Position numbers and translations under genes: made by a program. Below, in pieces: positions 9,109 through 20,354 of a DNA stretch of 64,000 bases. Origin of the DNA: Paraburkholderia caballeronis. Its GTDB lineage: Bacteria > Pseudomonadota > Gammaproteobacteria > Burkholderiales > Burkholderiaceae. Numbering within the stretch: the first letter of the stretch is position 1; the number at the start of each line of letters is the position of its first letter. The stretch covers positions 434,001 through 498,000 of the forward strand of contig NZ_FNSR01000002.1 of assembly GCF_900104845.1 (NCBI RefSeq). Reading direction: 5' to 3'. The notes below the pieces were generated by a model that was given only the letters and a program-made list of their open reading frames with translations, was not told the DNA's origin and did not search any database.

Positions 9109-9981
9109 TCACGCGCGCGCGCGGCGGTCCATCAGTTGCAGGATCATCGGCGTGAAGATCAGCTGCATCGCGAGGCCCATCTTGCCGCCCGGCACGACGA
9201 TCACGTTCGGCCGCGACATGAACGAGTCGTGCAGCATCGTCAGCAGGTACGGGAAGTCGATCCCCTTCGGCCGCGCGAAGCGGATCACGACGAAACTCTC
9301 GTCCGGCTGCGGAATCTCGCGCGCCGTGAACGGGTTCGACGTATCGACGGTCGGCACGCGCTGGAAATTCACGTGGGTGCGCGAGAACTGCGGGCAGATG
9401 TAGTTCACGTAGTCGGGCATCCGCCGCAGGATCGTATCGACGACCGCCTCGTGCGAGTAGCCGCGCATCGTCTGGTCGCGATGCAGCTTCTGGATCCATT
9501 CGAGGTTGATGATCGGCACGACGCCGACCAGCAGATCCGCGTGCTGCGCGATGTCGATGCCGCCCGCGACGGCCGCGCCGTGCAGCCCTTCGTAGAACAG
9601 CAGGTCCGAATCGGCCGCGACGTCCTCCCACGGCGTGAACGTGCCGGCGTCCTGCCCGTACTGCGCGGCCTCGCCTGAGTCATGCACGTAGTGACGGATG
9701 CGGCCCGCGCCGCTCTTCGCATAACTCGCGAACAGCGACTCCAGTTCTTCGAGCAGGTTCGCATCCGGGCCGAAGTGGCTGAAGTTCGCGACGCCGTCGC
9801 GTTCGCGCTGCTGCATCGCGTCGCGCATGCCGTTGCGGTCGTAGCGATGGAACGCGTCGCCCTCGACGACCTGCGCGCGAATCTTCTCGCGCCTGAAGAT
9901 GTGCGTGAAGCTCTTCATCACGGTCGTGGTGCCGGCGCCGCTGGAGCCGGTCACCGCGACGATCGGGTGCTTTACCGACAT
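9109..9981 (-). CDS. cbbP: Phosphoribulokinase
   Basis: A 290-residue kinase that phosphorylates ribulose 5-phosphate to ribulose 1,5-bisphosphate, the substrate of RuBisCO. It is of the short proteobacterial type: P-loop GSSGAGTTT at residues 12-20, [10 protein letters not shown] near 40, FYEGLHG as the Walker B-like segment and [10 protein letters not shown] later in the chain. Length matches the roughly 290 residues usual for this class. The enzyme has no use outside the Calvin cycle, which makes it a strong marker that the operon is functional. It is 46 bp downstream of cbbF. Confidence 0.96.
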   Translation of the reverse strand: MSVKHPIVAVTGSSGAGTTTVMKSFTHIFRREKIRAQVVEGDAFHRYDRNGMRDAMQQRERDGVANFSHFGPDANLLEELESLFASYAKSGAGRIRHYVHDSGEAAQYGQDAGTFTPWEDVAADSDLLFYEGLHGAAVAGGIDIAQHADLLVGVVPIINLEWIQKLHRDQTMRGYSHEAVVDTILRRMPDYVNYICPQFSRTHVNFQRVPTVDTSNPFTAREIPQPDESFVVIRFARPKGIDFPYLLTMLHDSFMSRPNVIVVPGGKMGLAMQLIFTPMILQLMDRRARA

Positions 9982-10027
9982 GGCTGTGTCTCCCTGATGT
10001 TTGTTGTAACCGCGACGCCCGCGCGTG

Positions 10028-11122
<1,095 letters not shown>

Positions 11123-11132
11123 GGCGATCTCC

Positions 11133-12146
11133 TCAGGCAGTCTTCGTGACCGGTTCGGGCGGCGCGCCGCCGGCGCGCCCGTTTCCATCGTCGGGGGCGG
11201 CGGCGAACACGCGGCTCGCGCGGATGTCCGACGCCGCGATCAGCGTGAGCGCCGCCTCGTCGAGCGGCGGGCCGCCCGCGAGCGACGACACGAACAGCCG
11301 GTTCGCCTGGCGCAGCCGCGCGCGGTCCAGCGCGTTGCGCACCGAGCGCGCGTTTGCAAAGTCGGGCCGCCGCGTGCGCCGCGCGAGATAGTCGGCGAAC
11401 GCGGCGCGCGACGCCGCATCGAAGCGGTAGTGCATCGACGCGAGCATCCGCTGCGCGATGTCGAGCAGTTCCGCTTCGCCGTAATCGGGAAACGCCAGGT
11501 GATGCGCGATCCGCGACCGGAAGCCGGGATTGCTCTGGAAAAACGTCTCCATCCGGTCCTCGTAACCCGCGAGGATCACGACGAGGTCGTCGCGCTGGTT
11601 CTCCATCGTCTGCAGCAGGATCTCGATCGACTCCTGCCCGTAGTCGCGCTCGTTGTCCGGGCGATACAGGTAATACGCTTCGTCGATGAACAGCACGCCG
11701 CCCATCGCGCGCTTGATGACCTCGCGCGTTTTCGGCGCGGTGTGGCCGATGTACTGGCCGACGAGATCGTCGCGCGTGACCGACACCAGATGATTGCGCC
11801 GCAGATAACCGAGCCGGTGCAGCACCTCGGCCATCCGGAGCGCGACCGTCGTCTTGCCGGTGCCGGGGTTGCCGGAGAAGCACATATGCAGCGTCGGCGC
11901 GCCGGCCGCGAGGCCGAGCGACGCGCGCGCCCGCTCGATCAGCAGATGCGCGGCGATCTCGCGGATGCGCGTCTTGACCGGTGCGAGGCCGACCAGATCG
12001 CGGTCCAGTTCGTCGAGCACGCCGCCGATGCCGGACTCGCGATACAGCGCCGCGAGATCGACCGGCGCGGTTCGGGCATCGTCCGCAGCCGGCGCGCGCG
12101 GCGCTTCGCGATCGACCGGCGGCAGCGTTTCGCAGGCGGCGCTCAT
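11133..12146 (-). CDS. cbbX: CbbX, red-type RuBisCO activase (AAA+)
   Basis: A 337-residue AAA+ remodelling ATPase that frees inhibited red-type RuBisCO from tightly bound sugar phosphates by pulling the large-subunit C-terminus. Walker [10 protein letters not shown] lies at 92-100 and Walker [14 protein letters not shown] near 190, followed by the sensor region and the arginine-containing [18 protein letters not shown]-terminal helix. The N-terminal 30 residues are low-complexity and the C-terminal 25 are Gly/Ala-rich, both slightly longer than usual. Position directly after cbbS fits the conserved cbbLSX order of form IC operons. Confidence 0.95.
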   Translation of the reverse strand: MSAACETLPPVDREAPRAPAADDARTAPVDLAALYRESGIGGVLDELDRDLVGLAPVKTRIREIAAHLLIERARASLGLAAGAPTLHMCFSGNPGTGKTTVALRMAEVLHRLGYLRRNHLVSVTRDDLVGQYIGHTAPKTREVIKRAMGGVLFIDEAYYLYRPDNERDYGQESIEILLQTMENQRDDLVVILAGYEDRMETFFQSNPGFRSRIAHHLAFPDYGEAELLDIAQRMLASMHYRFDAASRAAFADYLARRTRRPDFANARSVRNALDRARLRQANRLFVSSLAGGPPLDEAALTLIAASDIRASRVFAAAPDDGNGRAGGAPPEPVTKTA

Positions 12147-12171
12147 CGAGGGTCTCCGTCGCGTCGTGGTA

Positions 12172-12600
12172 TCAAGACTTCGGCGCGTAACGCGAGCCGG
12201 CCGGCTCGCGCGCCGCGTAACCGGACAACCCGTAACGCTGCACGCGCTGTTCGGCGTCGAAGCGAGTCAACTGGAAACCCGGCTCGTGATCCGGACGGTT
12301 CACGATGAACGACAGCCGCATCGTCTCCATCCCGCGCTCCGAATCGAACGCGTTCACCTTCACGTAGTGCCGCGGATACGCGGCGCGGCACGCGCGCACT
12401 TCCTGCAACACGCCGGCCGCGTCGCGCAGGTCGAACATCGGCAGCCCCCACATTTCCCAGTACGTGTTGCGCGGATGCGGGTCGTCCGTGTATTCGACCG
12501 AGCACGCCCAGCCCTGGCGCAGCGCGTAGTCGATCTGCTGGCCGATCTCTGCGTCGGTCAGGTCCGGCAGGAAGGAAAACGTCCCCTGGGTGATTCGCAT
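12172..12600 (-). CDS. cbbS: RuBisCO small subunit, form IC
   Basis: A 142-residue small subunit of form I RuBisCO. It begins with [20 protein letters not shown] and contains the diagnostic [13 protein letters not shown] block. The long C-terminus (after about residue 110) is the beta-hairpin extension found in red-type enzymes, in line with the accompanying cbbX. It lies 80 bp downstream of cbbL and 25 bp upstream of cbbX. Confidence 0.96.
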   Translation of the reverse strand: MRITQGTFSFLPDLTDAEIGQQIDYALRQGWACSVEYTDDPHPRNTYWEMWGLPMFDLRDAAGVLQEVRACRAAYPRHYVKVNAFDSERGMETMRLSFIVNRPDHEPGFQLTRFDAEQRVQRYGLSGYAAREPAGSRYAPKS

Positions 12601-12680
12601 GATGAACCTCTCGGTGTGCGGGAAAACGGCGCGAAACAACACGAAGTCGCACCGTTGCATGGATCGGGCCAGCGGCGCGC

Positions 12681-14567
<1,887 letters not shown>

Positions 14568-14584
14568 CCGGCATGAAGATTGCG
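14568..14584 (+). promoter_or_regulatory. Candidate sigma-54 promoter of pqqA copy 1
   Basis: CCGGCATGAAGATTGCG carries GG (14570-14571) and GC (14582-14583) with exactly ten bases between, plus the GCA and TTGC parts of the sigma-54 -24/-12 consensus. Predicted transcription would start near 14595, giving a leader of about 70 nt before the pqqA start at 14666. GC-rich DNA makes chance matches common. Confidence 0.4.
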
Positions 14585-14665
14585 TGAACGTCGATGCCCG
14601 CGATGCGTCGGCATTCCGCCGCGCGACGGGTTCATGTGTGACAGCCAGAATGGAGGGACGTAGTG

Positions 14666-14740
14666 ATGCAATGGACGACACCGAGCTACACCGATATGCG
14701 TTTTGGTTTTGAAATCACGATGTATATCGCAACGCGCTAG
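14666..14740 (+). CDS. pqqA: PQQ precursor peptide PqqA, copy 1
   Basis: A 24-residue ribosomal precursor of pyrroloquinoline quinone: [12 protein letters not shown] followed by [12 protein letters not shown]. Glu16 and Tyr20 are the two residues that PqqE joins and from which PQQ is built. The ATG is preceded by a GGAGGG site 8 nt away. The gene stands alone, about 11 kb from pqqB, with its own hairpin 8 bp after the stop, so it is made as a separate short transcript. A second copy lies at 42563-42637; the two differ at six positions (5, 7, 8, 11, 23 and codon use), all outside the Glu-Tyr pair. Confidence 0.95.
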   Translation: MQWTTPSYTDMRFGFEITMYIATR

Positions 14741-14748
14741 CCCCGCAC

Positions 14749-14767
14749 GGGCCGCGTTGCGCGGCCC
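14749..14767 (+). terminator. Hairpin terminator of pqqA copy 1
   Basis: A perfect 8-bp stem GGGCCGCG / CGCGGCCC closed by TTG begins 8 bp after the pqqA stop. The T-run behind it is poor (TGTTGCGG), so termination strength is uncertain. Confidence 0.5.
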
Positions 14768-14853
14768 TGTTGCGGTTAGCGCGGTTCCCGCAGCCTCGCT
14801 GCGGCCTGACTGACACCGCCGGCCCGTGGCGCCGTGCGACATGCGTTCCCACC

Positions 14854-15471
14854 ATGATCCACGAAACGATCGTCACCACGGCCGCACCTGACGGCCGGCC
14901 CCACATCGCGCCGATGGGCGTGCGGCGCGAAGGCGAGCACGTGATCCTCGCGCCGTTCCGGCCGTCCGCGACGCTCGACAACATCGTTTCGACGCGTGTC
15001 GCGGTCGTCAACTACACGACCGACGTGCGCATTTTCGCCGGCTGCGTGACGCGCAGCGCGACCGACTGGCCGACCGTGCGCGCGACGCGCGTCGCCGGCA
15101 TCCGGCTCGCGTCGCCGCTCGCGCACGACGAACTCGAACTCGACGAATTCCGCGACGACCCGCAGCGGCCGGTGCTGAAGATGCGCCGCGTGCATCAGGA
15201 AACGCATGCGCCGTTTACCGGCTTCAACCGCGCGCAGACGGCGGTCGTCGAAGGGGCGATCCTCGTGAGTCGCCTGTTCATGCTGCCCGCCGCCAAGGTC
15301 GATGCGGAGATCGCTTATCTCCAGATCGCAATCGACAAGACCGCCGGCGACGTCGAGCGCGTCGCATGGGAATGGCTGCTCGACGCGATCGCCCGGCACC
15401 GCGCGGCGGCGAACGCTGAACCCGACGCGCACCCCGACATGCTGCACCCGACCTCCGGAGAAACCCGATGA
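14854..15471 (+). CDS. DUF447 family flavin-reductase-like protein, H4MPT-associated
   Basis: A 205-residue DUF447 protein with a split-barrel, FMN-binding-like fold (MIHETIVTTAAPDGRPHIAP, then NYTTDVRIFAGCVT). This family is found with H4MPT and methanofuran genes in methylotrophs and methanogens, but its reaction is not known to me. The ATG at 14854 gives the conserved start; an earlier in-frame ATG at 14770 would add 28 unconserved residues over the pqqA terminator. It overlaps mfnB by 4 bp (ATGA), which links it to cofactor synthesis. Confidence 0.82.
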   Translation: MIHETIVTTAAPDGRPHIAPMGVRREGEHVILAPFRPSATLDNIVSTRVAVVNYTTDVRIFAGCVTRSATDWPTVRATRVAGIRLASPLAHDELELDEFRDDPQRPVLKMRRVHQETHAPFTGFNRAQTAVVEGAILVSRLFMLPAAKVDAEIAYLQIAIDKTAGDVERVAWEWLLDAIARHRAAANAEPDAHPDMLHPTSGETR

Positions 15472-16223
15472 CTGCCTTGCTCGTGAGCGTGCGTTCGCAC
15501 GACGAAGCGCTCGACGCCGCCGGCGCCGGCGCGGAACTGATCGACCTGAAGGAGCCGCGCGACGGCGCGCTGGGCGGCCTGCCGGTGGCCGAGATCGCGC
15601 GGATCGCGCGCGAGGTCCGCGCGCGTTTTCCGGTGAAGCCGATCAGCGCGACGATCGGCGACCTGCCGTCCGACGCGCTCGATGCCATCGCGGAACGCGT
15701 GCAGGCCGTCAGCGACGCGGGCGTCGATTACGTGAAGGTCGGCGTCACGCAGGGGCCGTCGGCGCGCGCGTGCCTCGATCTGCTCGCGGGGCTGCCGGCG
15801 TCGGTGGTGCCGGTGCTGCTGTGCGACGCGGGCGCGGACGACGGGATGGTTTCGCACGCCGCATCGCTCGGTTTCGTCGGCGTGATGTTCGATACGCTCG
15901 GCAAGGACGGGCGCACGCTGTTCGATCACGTGGACGACGCGACGCTCGCGCGCTGGATGCGCGAGATCGGCAGACGCGGCGCGATGACCGGACTTGCCGG
16001 GTCGCTCGGATGGGCGCAACTCGATTCGGTGCGCGCGCTCGCGCCGGATTTCGCGGGCTTCAGGGGCGCGGTGTGCGCGGATGGGCGCGGATCGCGGCTC
16101 GATCCGCGGAGGGTCGCGCAGTGGGTGGAAGCGCTGCATCGGGCGCGCAGCGCCGGGATCGCGGCTGCGCCGCTCAATCCGTCCGCACAGCGCGACGGCG
16201 GCGCGGCGCGGCCGGCTTCCTGA
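15468..16223 (+). CDS. mfnB: (5-formylfuran-3-yl)methyl phosphate synthase, MfnB family
   Basis: A 251-residue TIM-barrel protein of the DUF556/MfnB family. MfnB condenses two glyceraldehyde 3-phosphates into the furan ring of methanofuran (4-(hydroxymethyl)-2-furancarboxaldehyde phosphate). The Schiff-base lysine motif DLKEP at residues 26-30 and VDYVKVG near 88-94 are present. In bacteria it supplies methylofuran for the formyltransferase/hydrolase complex encoded 5 kb away. The last 20 residues are low-complexity. It ends 33 bp from the convergent mfnE-like gene. Confidence 0.9.
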   Translation: MTALLVSVRSHDEALDAAGAGAELIDLKEPRDGALGGLPVAEIARIAREVRARFPVKPISATIGDLPSDALDAIAERVQAVSDAGVDYVKVGVTQGPSARACLDLLAGLPASVVPVLLCDAGADDGMVSHAASLGFVGVMFDTLGKDGRTLFDHVDDATLARWMREIGRRGAMTGLAGSLGWAQLDSVRALAPDFAGFRGAVCADGRGSRLDPRRVAQWVEALHRARSAGIAAAPLNPSAQRDGGAARPAS

Positions 16224-16256
16224 AGCGCATCGACGGGGCGGCGCGCCGTCGTTCGA

Positions 16257-16874
16257 TCACACCCCGCCCCGCGCGACAAACCCCTGCGTCACCGGCTCGT
16301 TCAACAGCCGGTCGCGCATCAACTCGACGTTGTCCTTCCCGATCAGTTCGACCACATAATTCGCGTCCCGCACGTAATCGAAGAAACGCCGGTCCACCAC
16401 GCCGTTCTGCGCGAACGTCTCCAGCGGCTCGTCCGGATCGATCGGGCAGGACTTCACGACCATCAGCCGTTCCGCGTTCAGCATCGTCGACAGCCACGCG
16501 GCGAGGCTGTCCGACGTCGTGTCCCAGTTGCTCATCGCGTCCGGCGTGTCGCGCATCAGCGCGGTCGGCACCCAGACCGCGACACGGCCGTCGCGCAGCG
16601 CGCGGCGAACCTTCGCCTCGCTCGACGCGATCACCAGATCCGGCAGCACGCCCTGCATCATCAGCCCGTACTGCGTCATCGCCAGCAGACACATGTTGTG
16701 CGCGGCGAGGTCGTCGAACTGCCACTCGCTCTGGTATTGCCGCACGCGATCCGCGAAATCGCCGCCGCCCGGCACGATCACGACCCGCCCGCCGCCAACC
16801 TCGCGCAACTCCGTCAGCCACAACCGCAGCGACGGATCGTGACTCAGGCTTCCCCCGATCTTGACCACCCACAT
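16257..16874 (-). CDS. Amino-acid-kinase family protein, MfnE-like
   Basis: A 205-residue kinase of the amino acid kinase fold: KIGGSLS at residues 5-11, IVPGGGDFAD near 33-42 and a downstream VKSCPIDPD segment. The archaeal relative MfnE phosphorylates the aminomethyl-furan phosphate to a diphosphate in methanofuran synthesis; this role is inferred from family and from the mfnB, mfnF-like and ATP-grasp neighbours. It lies 106 bp after the mfnF-like gene on the same strand. Confidence 0.83.
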   Translation of the reverse strand: MWVVKIGGSLSHDPSLRLWLTELREVGGGRVVIVPGGGDFADRVRQYQSEWQFDDLAAHNMCLLAMTQYGLMMQGVLPDLVIASSEAKVRRALRDGRVAVWVPTALMRDTPDAMSNWDTTSDSLAAWLSTMLNAERLMVVKSCPIDPDEPLETFAQNGVVDRRFFDYVRDANYVVELIGKDNVELMRDRLLNEPVTQGFVARGGV

Positions 16875-16980
16875 GTCCGTGTTCCTCGCTTCCGGTTAGC
16901 CCCGTTCTGCTGCCTGTATCGTTCGGCGGCCCGCTTCGGTTCGCATCGACCGGGCGGCGCTCTGCCCGCATGACCGCGCA

Positions 16981-18087
16981 TCACGCGAACGCCGCCGCGT
17001 CGCGCGCCGCGAGCAACGCGACCGCAACGCCCGGCGCGCATGTCGCGGCCCACGACGCGCATTGCGCCGGCACGCCGGCCAGTTCGCCGAAGTCCACATA
17101 GTCGCGCCGCGTCTCGCGCGCCAGCGCCTCCACCAGAAACCGCCCGCACCCCGCGCCGACCAGCGGCGCATCCGCCAGCCGCGGATGCGCGCCGGTCACG
17201 CTCGCGAGATTCGCCGCGAGCGTATCCCGTTGCACCGCGCGCCAGCGTCGCGCGAATTCGAGCCATGCCTGCACGTCCGCTTCATGGGCATCGCGGCCGA
17301 TCATCCGCGCGAGCCGCGCGCGGCTCGCCAGCAGCGTCTTCGGCCCGTTGTCGGCCGCTGGATACAGGTCGTGCACGGGATCGAGTTCGCCGGTCAGCCG
17401 GTACACGTCGGCTGTCGTCGCGAACCATTCGTTCATCACGTTCGTCTCGACGCCGTCGAAAACGACCCGATGCGCGAGCCCGCACAGCGGCGTGCGCACG
17501 ACACCGTGATAAACGAGTTCGCCGCTCGCGAGCCGCGCGGCGTCGGTATGCCCTGTCGCGACGACGCGCGCCTGCTCGACCGGCACGAGGTCCGTCGTCG
17601 TGCTGCCGATGTCGATCAGCACCGCGTCGGCGAGCCGCGACGCGACGCAATGCGCGGTCGCGAGCCAGTTCGCGGACGCGACGCGTTGCCAGCCATCGCG
17701 GCACGCGTCCGCATCGAGCCAGCCGGCGTCGCCCGCATAAAAGCGCAGCGGTCCGCGCAGCCGCGCCGCGAGCGCGCGCGCGATCGCATCGACGCCGTGC
17801 GCGCGGTCCTCGAACAGATCGACCATCTCGCCGGTCATCGTAACCGCGTGCACGGCGTCGGTTTCGCGCGCGCGCGGCCAGCGTTCGAACACGAGGTCGA
17901 GGGTGCGATCGAGAAAATCGAGCCCCTGCCACAGCGGACAGGCCCATTGCGCGACGTCGGCCACGTTGCCCCGGTCGCCGAGCATCGACACCTTCACATG
18001 CGCGCCGCCGACGTCCCAGCCGAACACCGGCCGCCCATCCACCGCAACGGATGCCGCGCGCGCCGGCAGTTCCACGCGCGCGTTCAC
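16981..18087 (-). CDS. Hydantoinase/oxoprolinase-fold protein, MfnF-like
   Basis: A 368-residue ASKHA-fold protein with the phosphate segments FGWDVGGAHVK (about 20-30) and LIDIGSTTTDLVP (about 155-167). It belongs to the H4MPT-linked C1 transfer family whose archaeal member MfnF joins tyramine-glutamate to the furan diphosphate in methanofuran synthesis. The start is taken as the GTG at 18087: it overlaps the stop of the ATP-grasp gene (GTGA), has GGAG 9 nt upstream, and avoids a His/Gly-repeat extension that only translates the 12-nt tandem repeat of the neighbouring gene. Confidence 0.84.
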   Translation of the reverse strand: MNARVELPARAASVAVDGRPVFGWDVGGAHVKVSMLGDRGNVADVAQWACPLWQGLDFLDRTLDLVFERWPRARETDAVHAVTMTGEMVDLFEDRAHGVDAIARALAARLRGPLRFYAGDAGWLDADACRDGWQRVASANWLATAHCVASRLADAVLIDIGSTTTDLVPVEQARVVATGHTDAARLASGELVYHGVVRTPLCGLAHRVVFDGVETNVMNEWFATTADVYRLTGELDPVHDLYPAADNGPKTLLASRARLARMIGRDAHEADVQAWLEFARRWRAVQRDTLAANLASVTGAHPRLADAPLVGAGCGRFLVEALARETRRDYVDFGELAGVPAQCASWAATCAPGVAVALLAARDAAAFA

Positions 18088-19154
18088 GACGACGCTCCCG
18101 CAGTGCAACCCGCCGTGCAACCGGCCGTGCAACCCGCCGTGCATCCGGCGTCGAGTCCGTCCACGCGCGCGCCGACCATTCGCAGCAACCGGCTCGCCAC
18201 GTTATGCCCGAGCGCGGCCGACATCCCCGCATACGCGACCGTCACGCGCGGATTGATCTCGACGACGACCGGCCCGCGCTGCGGATGCCACACGAGATCG
18301 ATGCCGACGAACCCGCGCAGCCCTGGCAGCACCGCGGCGACGCGCTGCGCAAGGCCGTCGAGCGCGCGGCCCTGGGCGCTCGCGAGCGGAATCTGCGCGA
18401 CGTCCACGCCATCGAATTCGACCACGGCCGGCCGAAACGCGGCCGGGTCGGCAACGCTCAAGCCGATCCGCTGGCGATTGACGCTGAGCAGCGTCGCGCC
18501 GCCGTCGCCGCAGGCGAGCGACAGGCTGAGCGGCTCGCCGTCGACCCAGCGCTGCAACACCGGATTACGCCCGTCCGCCGCGCGCGCATCGTACTCGCCG
18601 CACGCGTGGTCGAAACGGTCGAACACGAACGTATCGAGGCCGCCCGCGCCGTCGTCGGGCTTCACGACCCAGCGGCCCGCGCGGTCCGCGGGCGCGTCGC
18701 CCGGCTCGACGGAAGGCGTCGCGTCGATCCCGTGCGCGGCCAGCAGCGCGGCGGTGGCGCTCTTGCTCGACGCGACGCGGATCGCCTCCTTCGTGCAGCC
18801 GAGCCAGCGCGCGGAGCCGACCGCGTCGTGCATCCGCATCAGCAGTCCGTCGCACTCGGGCGCGACGATCCACGCATAATCGTGCTCGCGCGCAGCGCGC
18901 GCGACGAACGCGGTCATCGTTTCGCCGTCGCGCGCGACGCACTCGCGGCGCGCGGGGTCCGGCGCCTCGAAGCGCGAGCGCGCGACGCTCACCTCGACGC
19001 CGTCGCCGAGCGCGTGCAGATCGGCGGCGAGCGCGTCGCGCATCACGCGGCCCTCGACGATCAGCGCACTCAGGTCCGCGAGGCTCGTGGCCGCGGACTG
19101 CGCCGGGTCGGTGCCGCCGCCGGTGAGATACTCATAGACGAAGATCCTGGTCAA
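18084..19154 (-). CDS. ATP-grasp ligase, MfnD-like
   Basis: A 356-residue ATP-grasp protein (MTRIFVYEYLTGGG start, ATP-binding lysine in GRWVVKPDDGAGG near 165, metal site FVGIDLVWHPQRGPVVVEIN near 290-310). The archaeal ATP-grasp enzyme MfnD ligates glutamate to tyramine in methanofuran; bacterial methylofuran contains tyrosine and a polyglutamate chain, so a related ligase is expected here. The start codon appears to be TTG. It lies only 14 bp from the divergent ATG of the HisA-like gene. The C-terminus ends in a fourfold Ala-Gly-Cys-Thr repeat encoded by 12-nt tandem DNA repeats. Operon order is ATP-grasp, mfnF-like, mfnE-like. Confidence 0.82.
   Translation of the reverse strand: MTRIFVYEYLTGGGTDPAQSAATSLADLSALIVEGRVMRDALAADLHALGDGVEVSVARSRFEAPDPARRECVARDGETMTAFVARAAREHDYAWIVAPECDGLLMRMHDAVGSARWLGCTKEAIRVASSKSATAALLAAHGIDATPSVEPGDAPADRAGRWVVKPDDGAGGLDTFVFDRFDHACGEYDARAADGRNPVLQRWVDGEPLSLSLACGDGGATLLSVNRQRIGLSVADPAAFRPAVVEFDGVDVAQIPLASAQGRALDGLAQRVAAVLPGLRGFVGIDLVWHPQRGPVVVEINPRVTVAYAGMSAALGHNVASRLLRMVGARVDGLDAGCTAGCTAGCTAGCTAGASS
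18104..18150. repeat. 12-nt tandem repeat at the ATP-grasp/mfnF junction
   Basis: Four units of TGCAACCSGCCG (18104, 18116, 18128, and a degenerate one at 18140) encode an AGCT amino-acid repeat at the end of the ATP-grasp protein, just before the mfnF start. Unit number can change without shifting the frame. Confidence 0.8.
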
Positions 19155-19168
19155 AGGAATGGTTCTCC

Positions 19169-20002
19169 ATGCAGCTCATACCCGTTATCGATCTGCTCGA
19201 CGGCCACGCGGTGCGCGCGGTGCGCGGCGAACGCGACAGCTACCGGCCGATCCGTTCGTCGCTCGCGGCGACGAGCGAGCCGGTCGCGATCGGCCGCGCG
19301 CTCGTCGCCGCGAGCGGCGCGCAGACGCTGTACGTCGCCGACCTCGGCGCGATCCTGCAACGCGGCGCGCATGCGGCGACGCTCGCCGCGCTGCTGGCCG
19401 CGCTGCCCGGCGTCGCGATCTGGATCGACGCGGGTTTCGCGAGCCACGCAGCGATGCTCGCTTACTTCGATGCGATCGCGCGCGCGCTCCCCGCTTCGTC
19501 GTCCGCTGTGGACACCCCCGCCATCATTCAGCCCGCTTCATCCGCTTCTTCACCCGCTTCTTCACCCGCCTCTTCATCCGCTTCCGACGCCGCGCGGCTG
19601 CGCACGCGCATCGTCCCCGTGTTCGGCACCGAGTCGCTGACCGACCCCACCGCGCTGCGCGAAGCCGGACACGCGGGTTTCGCGCCGATCCTGTCGCTCG
19701 ACCGCCGCGCGGGCCGGCTGCTCGCCGCCGACGCGCTGGCCCGCGACGACGACCCCGCGCAATGGCCGCAACGCGTGATCTCGATGACGCTCGACCACGT
19801 GGGCAGCTACGCCGGCCCCGATGTCGCGACGCTCGCGCAACTGCGCGAACGCGCGCCGCGCGGCACGCAGTTGATCGGCGCGGGCGGCATCCGCGACCGC
19901 GACGACCTGCGGCTCGCCCGCCAGAGCGGCGCGCATGCATGGCTCGTCGCGTCGGCGCTGCACGACCGGCGCCTCGACGAACCGGCCGCCGCGCAGCCCT
20001 GA
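19169..20002 (+). CDS. HisA/HisF-like TIM-barrel protein of the H4MPT cluster
   Basis: A 277-residue protein resembling phosphoribosylformimino carboxamide isomerase HisA (LIPVIDLLDGHAVRAVRG at the start with the catalytic-type Asp8, LYVADLGAI, and LIGAGGIRDRDDL near the phosphate-binding end). It is not part of a histidine operon. Similar HisA-like genes sit with H4MPT/methanofuran genes in methylotrophs and their reaction is unknown to me. Residues about 111-142 are a Ser/Ala/Pro-rich insertion encoded by imperfect 12-nt repeats (DNA 19545-19590), which ordinary HisA lacks. The ATG at 19169 has an AAAGGAA site 7 nt upstream that touches the divergent TTG start. Confidence 0.78.
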   Translation: MQLIPVIDLLDGHAVRAVRGERDSYRPIRSSLAATSEPVAIGRALVAASGAQTLYVADLGAILQRGAHAATLAALLAALPGVAIWIDAGFASHAAMLAYFDAIARALPASSSAVDTPAIIQPASSASSPASSPASSSASDAARLRTRIVPVFGTESLTDPTALREAGHAGFAPILSLDRRAGRLLAADALARDDDPAQWPQRVISMTLDHVGSYAGPDVATLAQLRERAPRGTQLIGAGGIRDRDDLRLARQSGAHAWLVASALHDRRLDEPAAAQP

Positions 20003-20326
20003 GGTCTAAGGTCCGCCATGCCCGCTCGCGAACGGCGCGCAAGCCGCGCCTGTTGTCGCTGACCACGGTAGCGCGTGCTCACAAGTTCCATGCCAATCGG
20101 CGCGCGCGACACGGCGCAGCCCTTCAAGGCGCTTGCAGCGCCGCGCGTCCCCGCGAGGTGACACTTTGCTCCGGCGCCGCGCACAACCTGTGCGGCCCGC
20201 AACGCGCGGCGCGCGGCGCCCTCGGTGCCGTTCCGCACCAGTCCCGCGCGCGGCGTGCACGCATTCCTGCCGCGCGCTCGGGCCCCGTAGCGCGCCGCGC
20301 GACCCGGCCCGGAACACCGGTTTGCA
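20003..20326. other. Non-coding region upstream of the fhc operon
   Basis: No gene is supported. It carries ACACTTTGCT at 20161-20170, preceded by GTGAC, the same 10-mer as upstream of pqqA copy 1, and ends at a sigma-54-like element. Confidence 0.5.
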
Positions 20327-20343
20327 TCGGCACGGACCTTGCT
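20327..20343 (+). promoter_or_regulatory. Candidate sigma-54 promoter of the fhc operon
   Basis: TCGGCACGGACCTTGCT matches the -24/-12 consensus (TGGCACG-N4-TTGCW) at all but one conserved base, with the required GG-N10-GC spacing (GG 20329-20330, GC 20341-20342). Predicted transcription would begin about one base before the fhcB ATG at 20355, so the message would be leaderless; no ribosome-binding site is visible there, which agrees. A chance match remains possible. Confidence 0.45.
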
Positions 20344-20354
20344 GAACACGCCGC

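Noticed and set aside
19169..20002. A true histidine-biosynthesis hisA gene
   Set aside because: No his genes are nearby, it carries a low-complexity insertion, and it sits among methylofuran genes.
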